Shown: one piece after another, positions 7,226 through 14,518 of the stretch
Layout: each line of letters begins with the position of its first letter
Position numbering within the stretch: the first letter of the stretch is position 1
NCBI RefSeq assembly: GCF_015461835.1
Contig: NZ_JACOPX010000012.1
Span: forward strand, 191,720 to 255,719
DNA length: 64,000 nt
Direction of reading: 5' to 3'
DNA from: Pseudomonas neuropathica
GTDB lineage: Bacteria; Pseudomonadota; Gammaproteobacteria; Pseudomonadales; Pseudomonadaceae
The notes under the pieces: model-generated
Seen by the model: the letters and a program-made list of their open reading frames with translations, nothing else
Told to the model about the DNA's origin: nothing
Database searches by the model: none
Translations under genes and position numbers: made by a program

Positions 7226-7633
7226 ATGCCTACCTCATCTCCGGCCCTCACCCCACGCGAACAACTCGACGTCCCCGAAGCGGGCCGCGTCGCGCTGAAG
7301 TTCTTCTTCAACCTCATGGAACGTTGGGGTTGCAGCGCCGAGCAGCAACGCACGCTGCTGGGCGGCGTCGGCAACACCACTTTCTATAAATACAAACACC
7401 TGCCGAACATACGTCTGCCTAACGACACCCTTGAGCGCATCTCCTACCTGATGGGCATTCACAAGGCGTTGAGCATCATCTTCAGCAATAACCGTGAGCG
7501 CGCCTATACGTGGGTCAGCAGTCCAAACACAGCGGCGCCGTTCAACGGGCAAACTGCATTGGATTACATGCTGGCGGGGAGAGTGATCGACATCGCCGAT
7601 GTGCGTCGCTATCTCGATGGGGTACGCGGTTGA
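7226..7633 (+). CDS. Xre/MbcA/ParS-family antitoxin of a RES toxin
   Basis: The protein has 135 residues and a strong AGGAGG (7215-7220). The N-terminal part has the Xre-like helical DNA-binding fold (KFFFNLMERWGCSAEQQRTLL). The C-terminal half, with LPNDTLERISYLMGIHKAL and GQTALDYMLAGRVIDIADV, is the DUF2384 toxin-binding domain. It neutralises the RES toxin encoded immediately downstream, whose start codon overlaps its stop (TTGA). Confidence 0.9.
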   Translation: MPTSSPALTPREQLDVPEAGRVALKFFFNLMERWGCSAEQQRTLLGGVGNTTFYKYKHLPNIRLPNDTLERISYLMGIHKALSIIFSNNRERAYTWVSSPNTAAPFNGQTALDYMLAGRVIDIADVRRYLDGVRG

Positions 7634-8310
7634 AGGCGCCCGATTTGGTTGATGTGCAATGGCCGCGAGCCTACCGGATCGTCAACAGCAGCTTCCCGCC
7701 GATTGCGTTGTTTGAAGACGTGCTCGATCCCGAAGATCTGGAAGTTGCCTACGCAATTGACGCGCTGACCAATGATCGCCTGATTGAACAGGCCGGGGTA
7801 CTTGCCCGAGTGCGACCCGAAGACCGACTCTCTGGCCCCGGCTCGACTCCGGTGATGGCTGCGTTTACTCATATTGGCAAACGCAGTCGTTTCTGCGACG
7901 GCACCTTCGGCGTTTACTACGCTGCGAGCAGCCAGACTGCTGCCATCGCTGAGACCTGTTATCACCAGGAGCGATTTCTTGCGGCAACCCAGGAAGCGGA
8001 TCTTGAGTTGACCATGCGCACTTACGTCAATCGGGTGGTTAAACCTTTCCACGATATTCGTCACGATCACCCCGAGCTGCTCCATCCGGATCCTGAGGCT
8101 TATGGGCCGTCTCAGGTATTCGCCCGTCAGCTGCGCGAAATCGAATCGTGGGGACTGCTCTACAACAGCGTCCGCCTGCCGGGCCACGAATGCATCGCCG
8201 CGTTTCGGCCGCCGGCGGTATCGATTCCGAAGCAGGGCAAGCATCTGCGTTATGTGTGGAGCGCGAGTCAGCAGAAGATTTCGTTTGTGCTTGAGATCAG
8301 TCAGGTCTGA
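7630..8310 (+). CDS. RES-domain NAD+-degrading toxin
   Basis: The protein has 226 residues from TTG 7630, which overlaps the antitoxin stop. The frame is open further upstream, but those residues lie inside the antitoxin gene. RES-family elements are present: RAYRIVNSSFPP (conserved Arg), a glycine-rich RFCDGTFGVYYAASSQTAAI, the helix with Glu in IAETCYHQERF, and LLYNSVRLPGHECIAAFRP (conserved Ser). Characterised RES toxins (MbcT, Res) break down NAD+ and stop growth. All three name-giving residues seem present, so it is likely active. Confidence 0.9.
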   Translation: MKAPDLVDVQWPRAYRIVNSSFPPIALFEDVLDPEDLEVAYAIDALTNDRLIEQAGVLARVRPEDRLSGPGSTPVMAAFTHIGKRSRFCDGTFGVYYAASSQTAAIAETCYHQERFLAATQEADLELTMRTYVNRVVKPFHDIRHDHPELLHPDPEAYGPSQVFARQLREIESWGLLYNSVRLPGHECIAAFRPPAVSIPKQGKHLRYVWSASQQKISFVLEISQV

Positions 8311-8319
8311 AACGCAAAA

Positions 8320-8339
8320 GCCCTCGCATCAACGAGGGC
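8320..8339. terminator. Bidirectional hairpin between the RES toxin and the DUF3077-like gene
   Basis: GCCCTCG (8320-8326) pairs with CGAGGGC (8333-8339). On the minus strand it is followed by TTTTGC, so it mainly serves the minus-strand gene; on the plus strand no T-run follows. Confidence 0.6.
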
Positions 8340-8352
8340 CTAAAACCGGCGT

Positions 8353-8634
8353 TTACATCAACGGCTTGTCCGGCGGTGCATCCATCACTTTCACGACATC
8401 ATCGATCAACGCTTTGCTCAATTCCTGCAAATACTGCGAGGCATACGCGTGAAGATCAGGGGCGCGAGAGACTGAAGTGTCCGCAGTGAGCAGGCGTGAA
8501 ATGTGAAGCAAGTGTGAGGCGTGGGAAAGGGCGGCGATTACCGGTACACCACGGTTGGTGCGGAACATCGCTTGATTGGATTGAAAGGAAAAGTGGGTGA
8601 GGCCCAGGGTTTTCAGATCTTGGTAGTTGGTCAT
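8353..8634 (-). CDS. DUF3077/DUF6124-like small Pseudomonas protein
   Basis: The protein has 93 residues. The core FRTNRGVPVIAALSHASHLL followed by a helical tail with HAYASQYLQELSKALIDDVV resembles the Pseudomonas DUF3077 family, whose members share a GxPxxxAL(..)AS pattern. Function is unknown. The ribosome site before ATG 8634 is weak. An in-frame ORF with a good ribosome site ends at a TGA just 6 nt upstream, so this may be the second half of an interrupted gene. Confidence 0.6.
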   Translation of the reverse strand: MTNYQDLKTLGLTHFSFQSNQAMFRTNRGVPVIAALSHASHLLHISRLLTADTSVSRAPDLHAYASQYLQELSKALIDDVVKVMDAPPDKPLM

Positions 8635-8640
8635 TTCGCT

Positions 8641-8721
8641 TCACCTACCTTTCGAAAGGGTGGGCGTGAAGTGGCTGGTGTTGCTGACGGGGGGGGCTGC
8701 GGATGGATCAATGGCTTTCAT
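8641..8721 (-). CDS. 26-codon ORF in the same frame as the DUF3077-like gene
   Basis: ATG 8721 has a GGGAG ribosome site upstream and reads MKAIDPSAAPPVSNTSHFTP before stopping at TGA 8643-8641. The next ATG, two codons later and in the same frame, starts the DUF3077-like protein. It could be a coupled leader or the N-terminus of a gene split by a nonsense mutation. Confidence 0.35.
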   Translation of the reverse strand: MKAIDPSAAPPVSNTSHFTPTLSKGR

Positions 8722-8774
8722 TTGTGAACTCCCTGTATCAAATGAGAGCTGCGTTTTGTCGGTCATGACATGTC

Positions 8775-8790
8775 CTTAGCCTTTTCTAAG
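8775..8790. promoter_or_regulatory. Inverted repeat before the broken HigA/NadS gene
   Basis: CTTAG-N6-CTAAG precedes the antitoxin remnant by 22 nt, in the usual place of a HigA-type operator. Probably a leftover autoregulatory site. Confidence 0.35.
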
Positions 8791-8812
8791 CAACAAAACG
8801 AGGAGATCAGCG

Positions 8813-8974
8813 ATGGTCGATGAACTGGAGCAATTCCAGCAGGACTTACTGGAGTCTGTACGTCAGATGAAGGCCGGTGAGGCCGCGCGCGTAACGCAGA
8901 TGCCGCTCTCTGCGCGGAGGAGCAAAGCGTCGAGGCATCAAGCACTCTTCACTGGGAGACCGCGTTGCCATTGA
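8813..8974 (+). pseudogene. Broken HigA/NadS-type antitoxin
   Basis: ATG 8813 has a good AGGAG ribosome site and begins MVDELEQFQQDLLESVRQMK followed by AGEAARVTQ. This is the conserved N-terminus of NadS/HigA antitoxins of HigB-type modules. The helix-turn-helix that should follow is missing, and the frame degenerates into ARRSKASRHQALF and stops at 8974. A trace of the expected TLxDWExGRR helix may survive in another frame as TLHWETAL (near 8940-8965), suggesting an internal deletion plus frameshift. No cognate toxin gene lies upstream. Confidence 0.6.
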
Positions 8975-9210
8975 CTTCGCCGGTTCAGTGAGCTGAGAAA
9001 CGCTGCTCATGCAATTACACCTTTTTATGGGCACGCCGTAATTATTGCCAGTTCATAATTTGGCTTACAAGCGGAAATTCGGGCGTTTTGGGCAAAAGCC
9101 GTGCTTTGTGGGAGAAGGACGTCTGGCGTTTAGATCGACGTGTGCAGAGGAGAGGCGCTATTTCTACTGAAGCTGGAACACGGCTAAAAATATATACACC
9201 CACAAACAAC

Positions 9211-9238
9211 AAAGCCCCTGCATTTCTGCAGGGGCTTT
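9211..9238 (-). terminator. Terminator of the tRNA-Thr gene
   Basis: AAAGCCCCTGCA (9211-9222) pairs with TGCAGGGGCTTT (9227-9238) around a 4-nt loop. Read on the minus strand it follows tRNA-Thr directly and ends in TTTGTTG. Confidence 0.85.
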
Positions 9239-9246
9239 GTTTTGTA

Positions 9247-9322
<76 letters not shown>

Positions 9323-9751
9323 GTTGTGGGCGACGATTATAGCGATTGGGAAGATCCTGTAAACCCCTGAATTCAGACTATTTTTGCATCGCGGCAAATT
9401 AAGCCCTGCGCAATGCGTAACGCAGCATTCGTGCCTTACGCACGATAGGACTGTTTTGCACGACAGGCAGTGGAGTTTCGGCTTTCGCGAGGGCGAAATT
9501 ATTCGCTCGGCGAGCCCATTATTCGGCGGTTATGTCGTTTTGATTGGCAGCTTATGCACAACTGAGAGGCACGAAGTCGTACTCAGGCGAGGTTTTGTGA
9601 ACCCATTCTCATTTTGTTCGCAAATCCCTGTTTTACAGGTTTTTTATTTATGTGAACAAAAAATGACCAGTGTTGTTAAGGCGACGAAACAGGCGCAGAT
9701 ATTGGATCCACGGCAAATCCATCAACAGAGTTATCCACAGGCTGTAAGGTT
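9323..9751. other. Intergenic region upstream of tRNA-Thr, with one DnaA-box match
   Basis: This 429-nt stretch holds no convincing gene; a 123-codon plus-strand frame (9384-9755) has no ribosome site and no family look. TTATCCACA at 9731-9739 is a perfect DnaA box but stands alone. CCTGT-TTT-ACAGG followed by six T (about 9633-9650) is a small terminator-like hairpin without a known transcript. Confidence 0.4.
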
Positions 9752-10987
9752 TTAAGCGCGTTCGGCGAGCAGCAGTAAATTACGCGGTGTGAGCGAGGTG
9801 TCGCAAAAAGTGCCGAGGCGTACGACGTATCCCTGTTCGACGAGGAAAAGTGCCCGATCCAGATTCAGCCAAAGCTCCAGTGGTCGTCGGAACAATCCGC
9901 GAAGCAATTCGAGGTTGCGAACTTCGGCCAACCGCTGCCAACCGGCGGCTTCGAGTGTCGACCATTCTGGCGAGCCGATTGTGGATAACTCTTTCAGCGC
10001 TGCCAGATCGCGGCAGTAATCGGCGAAGGTTTTGTCCAACCAGGCGCTGGGCAGGGACGGGGTGGGCAGATATTCGTCTATTCCACGTACTTGCCGTTGC
10101 AGCAAATCGAAAGCCAAGCGCCGGGCCATGGAGGTGTCACGCTGACGTCGGACCCGTGCACCGGCGGTGACAGTTTCGCTCATGGGTAGAGCCAGATCTT
10201 CGAGCGAGAGCTGTAGGGCGGATCGCAAACCGACGGAGGACAATGCCTGATACTCGCTGCGACTGATGCGGTTGTAACAGCAAGGCGCGATCGCCATTTG
10301 CTGGCAGCCGGCAGCACTGGCCAGTTGCATCAAGCGCACATGCAGATCGCCGCAGGCGTGGAGGGCGGCGGGTGTGTGGGCTGCGCTCAATACACTTGAA
10401 GCATTCGCTGCCAACACATCCTGCTCGACATGCAGCGCGTGTAAATGATGGCGCTGACTCAACGCCTGACCGCTGGCGACCAATGCCGGATCGTATTCAA
10501 TGCAGGTCAACTGTTGGCCATCACTCAACAACCGTCGGCCCAAATGCCCCTTGCCGGAACACCAATCCAGCCAATGCGTCGGCTGCGAGGCAAAAGACAA
10601 GCGACTGGCGAACGCCTCGATCTGCTGCCACTTGCGTCCCGGTACATCGACATTCAAGCGATGCACCGCAGCTTCCAGCGCGTGCCCCGGCAACTGACCG
10701 ACAGCGCTCAGCTCAGCCGATATCGCTGCCAATGAAGCAAATGGCTCCGGCGCTTCGGCAAGATCAGCAGGTTGGTTGTGTGCGTTTTCTGCATCGTCCA
10801 GCGACCGTTCTCGTAGCCACAACGCCAACTTCGGGTAGGACGCTTCCCATGGAAGCTGCAGATGAGTGAACGGACGAGGTTTCCACAGCACCTGATGCTC
10901 AATCAAAAAAGCATCCAGCGCTGTGAAGCGGGCGAGTAACTCCTCGCCCGTCAGCACGCAGGAGGAGTCAACGCCCTTGGCAGGCAT
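9752..10987 (-). CDS. Class I SAM-dependent methyltransferase, substrate unknown
   Basis: The protein has 411 residues from ATG 10987, overlapping the upstream permease gene by 20 nt. Motif I is clear in THWLDWCSGKGHLGRRLL, followed by acidic motif II (TCIEYDPALVASGQAL) and a post-motif region HACGDLHVRLMQLA. A cysteine pair (IAPCCYN) sits where some nucleic-acid methyltransferases have PPCY-like motifs. Residues 1-130 have no clear domain. It is the last gene of a basic amino-acid transporter operon, and translational overlap suggests co-expression, but the functional link is unclear. Confidence 0.75.
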   Translation of the reverse strand: MPAKGVDSSCVLTGEELLARFTALDAFLIEHQVLWKPRPFTHLQLPWEASYPKLALWLRERSLDDAENAHNQPADLAEAPEPFASLAAISAELSAVGQLPGHALEAAVHRLNVDVPGRKWQQIEAFASRLSFASQPTHWLDWCSGKGHLGRRLLSDGQQLTCIEYDPALVASGQALSQRHHLHALHVEQDVLAANASSVLSAAHTPAALHACGDLHVRLMQLASAAGCQQMAIAPCCYNRISRSEYQALSSVGLRSALQLSLEDLALPMSETVTAGARVRRQRDTSMARRLAFDLLQRQVRGIDEYLPTPSLPSAWLDKTFADYCRDLAALKELSTIGSPEWSTLEAAGWQRLAEVRNLELLRGLFRRPLELWLNLDRALFLVEQGYVVRLGTFCDTSLTPRNLLLLAERA

Positions 10988-11657
10988 CGACGCGCAACCA
11001 TCGCTCCAGCTGTTTGAATGCCTGAACGAGAACAAACGACATCAGCAGGTAAATGACGCCTGCGGTGAAGAACATATCCACGGTGAGGTAGTTGCGGGCA
11101 ATGATCGTGCGGGTAATGCCGGTGAGTTCGAGCAAGGTCACCGTGCTCGCCAGAGAACTGGCCTTCAACATCAGGATGACTTCGTTGCTGTAGGCCGGCA
11201 GGCCGATGCGCGCGGCGCGCGGCAGGACGATATAGAACAATGCCTTGGCCTTGGACATGCCCAGTGCACGCGCGGCTTCGATCTCGCCCGGCGGGATCGC
11301 TTGAATGGCGCCACGCAGGATTTCGGCGATATAGGCAGCAGTATGCAGGGTCATCGTGGCGACAGCGCACCAGAAGGGTTCTCGCAAATACGGCCACATG
11401 AAACTGTCGCGTACGGCGTCGAACTGAGCCAGGCCGTAGTAGACCAGAAACAGTTGTACGAGCAACGGAGTGCCACGAAAGAAAAAGATGTAAGCGTAAG
11501 GAAATGCGCGAACAAACCAGAGTTTGGAGGAGCGCGCGATGCCCAGAGGAATCGCCAGCAACAACCCGAGAATAACGGCGATGCCCACCAGTTCGAGTGT
11601 CAGGACGGCGCCCTGAAAGAACTTCGGCAGCCACTTATAGATGACTTCCCATTCCAT
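10968..11657 (-). CDS. Basic amino-acid ABC transporter permease, AotM/HisM-like
   Basis: The protein has 229 residues. ATG 11657 overlaps the stop of the preceding permease (TAATG). It has five predicted membrane helices and the EAA loop IPPGEIEAARALGMSKAKAL typical of polar amino-acid permeases. With the partner permease it forms the inner-membrane channel of a HisQM/AotQM-type importer. Confidence 0.93.
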   Translation of the reverse strand: MEWEVIYKWLPKFFQGAVLTLELVGIAVILGLLLAIPLGIARSSKLWFVRAFPYAYIFFFRGTPLLVQLFLVYYGLAQFDAVRDSFMWPYLREPFWCAVATMTLHTAAYIAEILRGAIQAIPPGEIEAARALGMSKAKALFYIVLPRAARIGLPAYSNEVILMLKASSLASTVTLLELTGITRTIIARNYLTVDMFFTAGVIYLLMSFVLVQAFKQLERWLRVDACQGR

Positions 11658-12349
11658 TACGTCGTCCTCACGAAGCCACGGGCGGCGCGTTTTTCCATGA
11701 AGTGCATGGTGGCCATCGCCAATATGGTCAGGCCCAGATACATGACGGCTGCGACCAGATAGAAGGTGAATGGATGCTTGGCGAAGGTCACGGCGTTCTG
11801 CGCATTGCGCATGATTTCTTCCAGGCCGATGACCGACACCAAGGCGGTGTCTTTCATCAGGATCATGAACAGATTGCCCAGGCCGGGCAGGGCGATGCGC
11901 CACATCTGCGGCATGATCAACCGGGTGAAGATCCGCCATTTCGACAGGCCCAGGGCCTGACCGGCCTCACGGTGTCCTTTCGGAATGGCCAGGATGGCGC
12001 CACGAAATACCTCCGTGGCATAGGCGCCGAAGCACAGTCCGAGTGCGGTTACGCCCGCCACAAAGGGGCTTAGCGCCAGGTCTGGATTGCCAAAGTATTC
12101 GCCAATGGCATTCATCGTCTTGACGGTGCCGAGGTAGATCAGCAGAACCCAAAGCAGTTCCGGCACACCACGTACGATGGTCGAGTAGGTTTCGCCAAGC
12201 CATTGCAGCGGCTTGTACGGGGAAGTCTTGGCCAAGGCGCCGAGCAGGCCGAGCACCAGTCCCAGGCACAGTGCGGTGAGAGCCAGTTGGACGGTCATCA
12301 GCGCACCGGCAGCGAGGGCCGGGCCGAATCCGTAGAGGTCGATAATCAT
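11657..12349 (-). CDS. Basic amino-acid ABC transporter permease, AotQ/HisQ-like
   Basis: The protein has 230 residues from ATG 12349 (MIIDLYGFGPALAAGALMTV); a GTG/ATG further upstream would add an unlikely polar extension. The EAA loop is IPKGHREAGQALGLSKWRIF. It pairs with the AotM-like permease. The order in this operon is ATPase, binding protein, Q, M, methyltransferase. Confidence 0.93.
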   Translation of the reverse strand: MIIDLYGFGPALAAGALMTVQLALTALCLGLVLGLLGALAKTSPYKPLQWLGETYSTIVRGVPELLWVLLIYLGTVKTMNAIGEYFGNPDLALSPFVAGVTALGLCFGAYATEVFRGAILAIPKGHREAGQALGLSKWRIFTRLIMPQMWRIALPGLGNLFMILMKDTALVSVIGLEEIMRNAQNAVTFAKHPFTFYLVAAVMYLGLTILAMATMHFMEKRAARGFVRTT

Positions 12350-12427
12350 GGGTTTCTGTTCAAATTGCGGCAGGCAAAGTCGGGAGCCGGCGCCGTTCAA
12401 TCACGGCGCCAGTCCCACAGGTCAGGA

Positions 12428-13177
12428 TCAATAGATGCTGAACGGGAAGTACTTGTCGTTGATCTTCTTGTAGGTGCCGTCGGCGACGATTTCCTTCAGG
12501 GCAGCGTTCAATTTCTCACGCAGCGGGTCACCTTTGCGCACAGCGATGCCGATCTTGTCGCTTTCTACAACCGGGTCGCCCTTGAACTCGTAGTTCTTGC
12601 CCGCGTCGCTTTTCAGCCAGTCGTAGTTGGCGTACTTGTCGGCGAGGATCGCGTCGACGCGACCGGACGTCAGGTCGAGGTAGGCGTTTTCCTGGGTGTC
12701 ATAGAGTTTGACGTTGAGATCGCTGCCGTAGTTGTCTTCCAGCCAGGTGCCGGCCAGCGTGGCACGCTGGGTACCGATGGACTTGCCCTTCAGCGAGTCC
12801 TTGTCGGTTTTGAAGTCGACGTTTTTCGGCGCGATGAACTGCAGCTTGTTCGAGTAGTACGGGTCGGTGAAGTCGACCGCGCCCTTGCGCTCTTCGGTGA
12901 TCGACAGCGAGGAGATCAGGAAGTCGAACTTCTTCGCGTTCAGGGCCGGGATGATGCCGTCCCAGTCGGAAGTGACCACGGTGCACTCGACTTTCATCTT
13001 CGCGCACAGGGCGTCGCCGATGTCTTTGTCGAAGCCGACCACGTTGCCGCTGGCGTCTTTGTTGTTGAACGGCGGGTAAGCCGCTTCGATGCCCATCTTC
13101 AGTGTTTCGGCCATGGCACCGGCGCTGAACGCCAGGGTGACGGCGGCGGCCAGGAAGACCTTTTTAAAATTCTGCAT
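12428..13177 (-). CDS. Periplasmic basic amino-acid binding protein, AotJ/HisJ-like
   Basis: The protein has 249 residues. The signal peptide ends at AGAMA, followed by ETLKMGIEAAYPPFNNKDAS. The substrate-contact motifs SSLSITEERKGAVDFTDPYY and the second-domain IGTQRATLAGTWLEDNY are those of the lysine/arginine/ornithine/histidine-binding (SBP_bac_3) group. It delivers substrate to the QM permease. Confidence 0.93.
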   Translation of the reverse strand: MQNFKKVFLAAAVTLAFSAGAMAETLKMGIEAAYPPFNNKDASGNVVGFDKDIGDALCAKMKVECTVVTSDWDGIIPALNAKKFDFLISSLSITEERKGAVDFTDPYYSNKLQFIAPKNVDFKTDKDSLKGKSIGTQRATLAGTWLEDNYGSDLNVKLYDTQENAYLDLTSGRVDAILADKYANYDWLKSDAGKNYEFKGDPVVESDKIGIAVRKGDPLREKLNAALKEIVADGTYKKINDKYFPFSIY

Positions 13178-13190
13178 GCATGTTGCTCCG

Positions 13191-13964
13191 TTAGCGGTTG
13201 CTGGACATGAATTGTTTGCAGCGCGCCGAAAGCGGGTTTTCGAACACCTGCTGAGGCGATCCTTGCTCTTCTATAAGGCCCTGATGAAGGAACACCACTT
13301 CGCTGGAGACCTGACGGGCGAAACCCATTTCGTGGGTCACAAGCAGCATGGTACGGCCTTCTTCGGCCAATGCGCGGATGACACTAAGTACTTCCTGAAC
13401 CATTTCCGGGTCAAGCGCCGAGGTGGGTTCGTCGAACAGGATCACCTTCGGCTGCATCGCCAGCGTGCGGGCAATCGCCGCGCGTTGTTGCTGGCCACCG
13501 GACAATTGCGCCGGGTAGGCGTGGCGCTTGTCGGCGATGCCGACCTTGGCCAGCAGCGCTTCGGCGACTTCGATCGCTTCGGCCTTGCTCTGGCCGAGCA
13601 CGCGGCGCGGTGCCTCGATGATGTTGTCGAGGATGCTCATGTGCGGCCACAGATTAAAGTTTTGAAACACAAAACCAATCTCGGAGCGCAGGCGATTGAT
13701 CTGTTTGCCGTCGGCGGCAATCAGTTCGCCATTTTTGGCGGATTTGAGCTTGAGTTCTTCGCCGGCCACCAGAATCTGGCCCTGGTGCGGGTTTTCAAGA
13801 AGATTGATGCAACGCAGGAACGTGGACTTGCCGGAACCGGAGGAACCGAGGATCGAGATCACATCGCCGTCGCGGGCGGTCAGCGAGATGCCTTTGAGCA
13901 CCTCAAGCTGTCCGTAGCGTTTGTGCAAGTTGCGGATTTCAAGCGCGGGCGTGGCCTCAGCCAT
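13191..13964 (-). CDS. Basic amino-acid ABC transporter ATPase, AotP/HisP-like
   Basis: The protein has 257 residues with Walker A GSSGSGKST, Q-loop FVFQNFNLWPHM, signature LSGGQQQR, Walker B VILFDEPTSALDP and switch VTHEMGFAR. It is the first gene of the operon. An ArgR-type operator lies about 130-170 nt upstream, which argues for arginine/ornithine transport as in the P. aeruginosa aot system. Unlike that locus, no argR follows here. Confidence 0.95.
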   Translation of the reverse strand: MAEATPALEIRNLHKRYGQLEVLKGISLTARDGDVISILGSSGSGKSTFLRCINLLENPHQGQILVAGEELKLKSAKNGELIAADGKQINRLRSEIGFVFQNFNLWPHMSILDNIIEAPRRVLGQSKAEAIEVAEALLAKVGIADKRHAYPAQLSGGQQQRAAIARTLAMQPKVILFDEPTSALDPEMVQEVLSVIRALAEEGRTMLLVTHEMGFARQVSSEVVFLHQGLIEEQGSPQQVFENPLSARCKQFMSSNR

Positions 13965-14091
13965 GTGCGTTCCTCATATATGTTGCGCTCCAGCTGTTGG
14001 ATGGCCGTCCTGGCGAGGCGGCCAAGCTAGCATAGCGTTTCAATGGCAGCCAACAGCGCTACGAGCGGTTAACGGGTGGCATGTGGCAGGT

Positions 14092-14133
14092 TGTCGCATC
14101 GGCACAGCAGACTGTCGCCCCATCAACAACCGA
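14092..14133. promoter_or_regulatory. ArgR operator: two direct TGTCGC repeats 21 bp apart
   Basis: TGTCGC occurs at 14092-14097 and 14113-14118, exactly one 21-bp Pseudomonas ArgR unit apart (consensus TGTCGC-N8-AA-N5). The expected AA is AG in the first unit and CA in the second. Position and spacing fit ArgR control of the adjacent basic amino-acid importer. Confidence 0.6.
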
Positions 14134-14408
14134 ACGGGTGTTTGATCGTGCAAACCCGTGGGTGTCGCGTAAAAAAAGGCGCGATGTTGCCAGCTTTGGC
14201 GGGGTGTTGGAAGCGCTATCCGGCCGAACGTTCCTGAATCGCCCTTTTATTGTGCATCCCACACTTTTTCGGTGTGTTTCTGGTGCGCTGTTTCGTTTGA
14301 AAAGTGAGTCGCAGGGTAACGCTCTGGCGGATTGCCATTAAATCCAAGGACTTGCGATGACTGTCCGGTCGCGCGCAAAGCCGCGGCACAGAAGAGTTTG
14401 AAACATTT

Positions 14409-14424
14409 TGGCGCAAAACTTGCG
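14409..14424 (+). promoter_or_regulatory. Sigma-54-like (-24/-12) promoter of gabP
   Basis: TGGCGCAAAACTTGCG keeps the invariant GG and GC with exactly 10 nt between and matches TGGCAC-N5-TTGC well. It would give a leader of about 85 nt before the gabP ATG. An inverted repeat TTTCTTT-N7-AAAGAAA (14448-14468) lies in that leader. Confidence 0.5.
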
Positions 14425-14518
14425 TGCAGAATAAGGAACGCCCCGTTGGTTTCTTTTTACGAGAAAGAAAATGCCAGACGGGCCGGACGCAATCGCTTTC
14501 CTTGCAAAGGTAGTTTCG

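Noticed and set aside
9731..9739. Perfect DnaA box as an origin of replication
   Set aside because: Only one box, with no cluster, no AT-rich unwinding region and no dnaA or gyrB nearby.
9384..9755. 123-codon plus-strand frame near tRNA-Thr
   Set aside because: No ribosome site, mixed composition, overlaps the end of the methyltransferase gene, no recognisable family.
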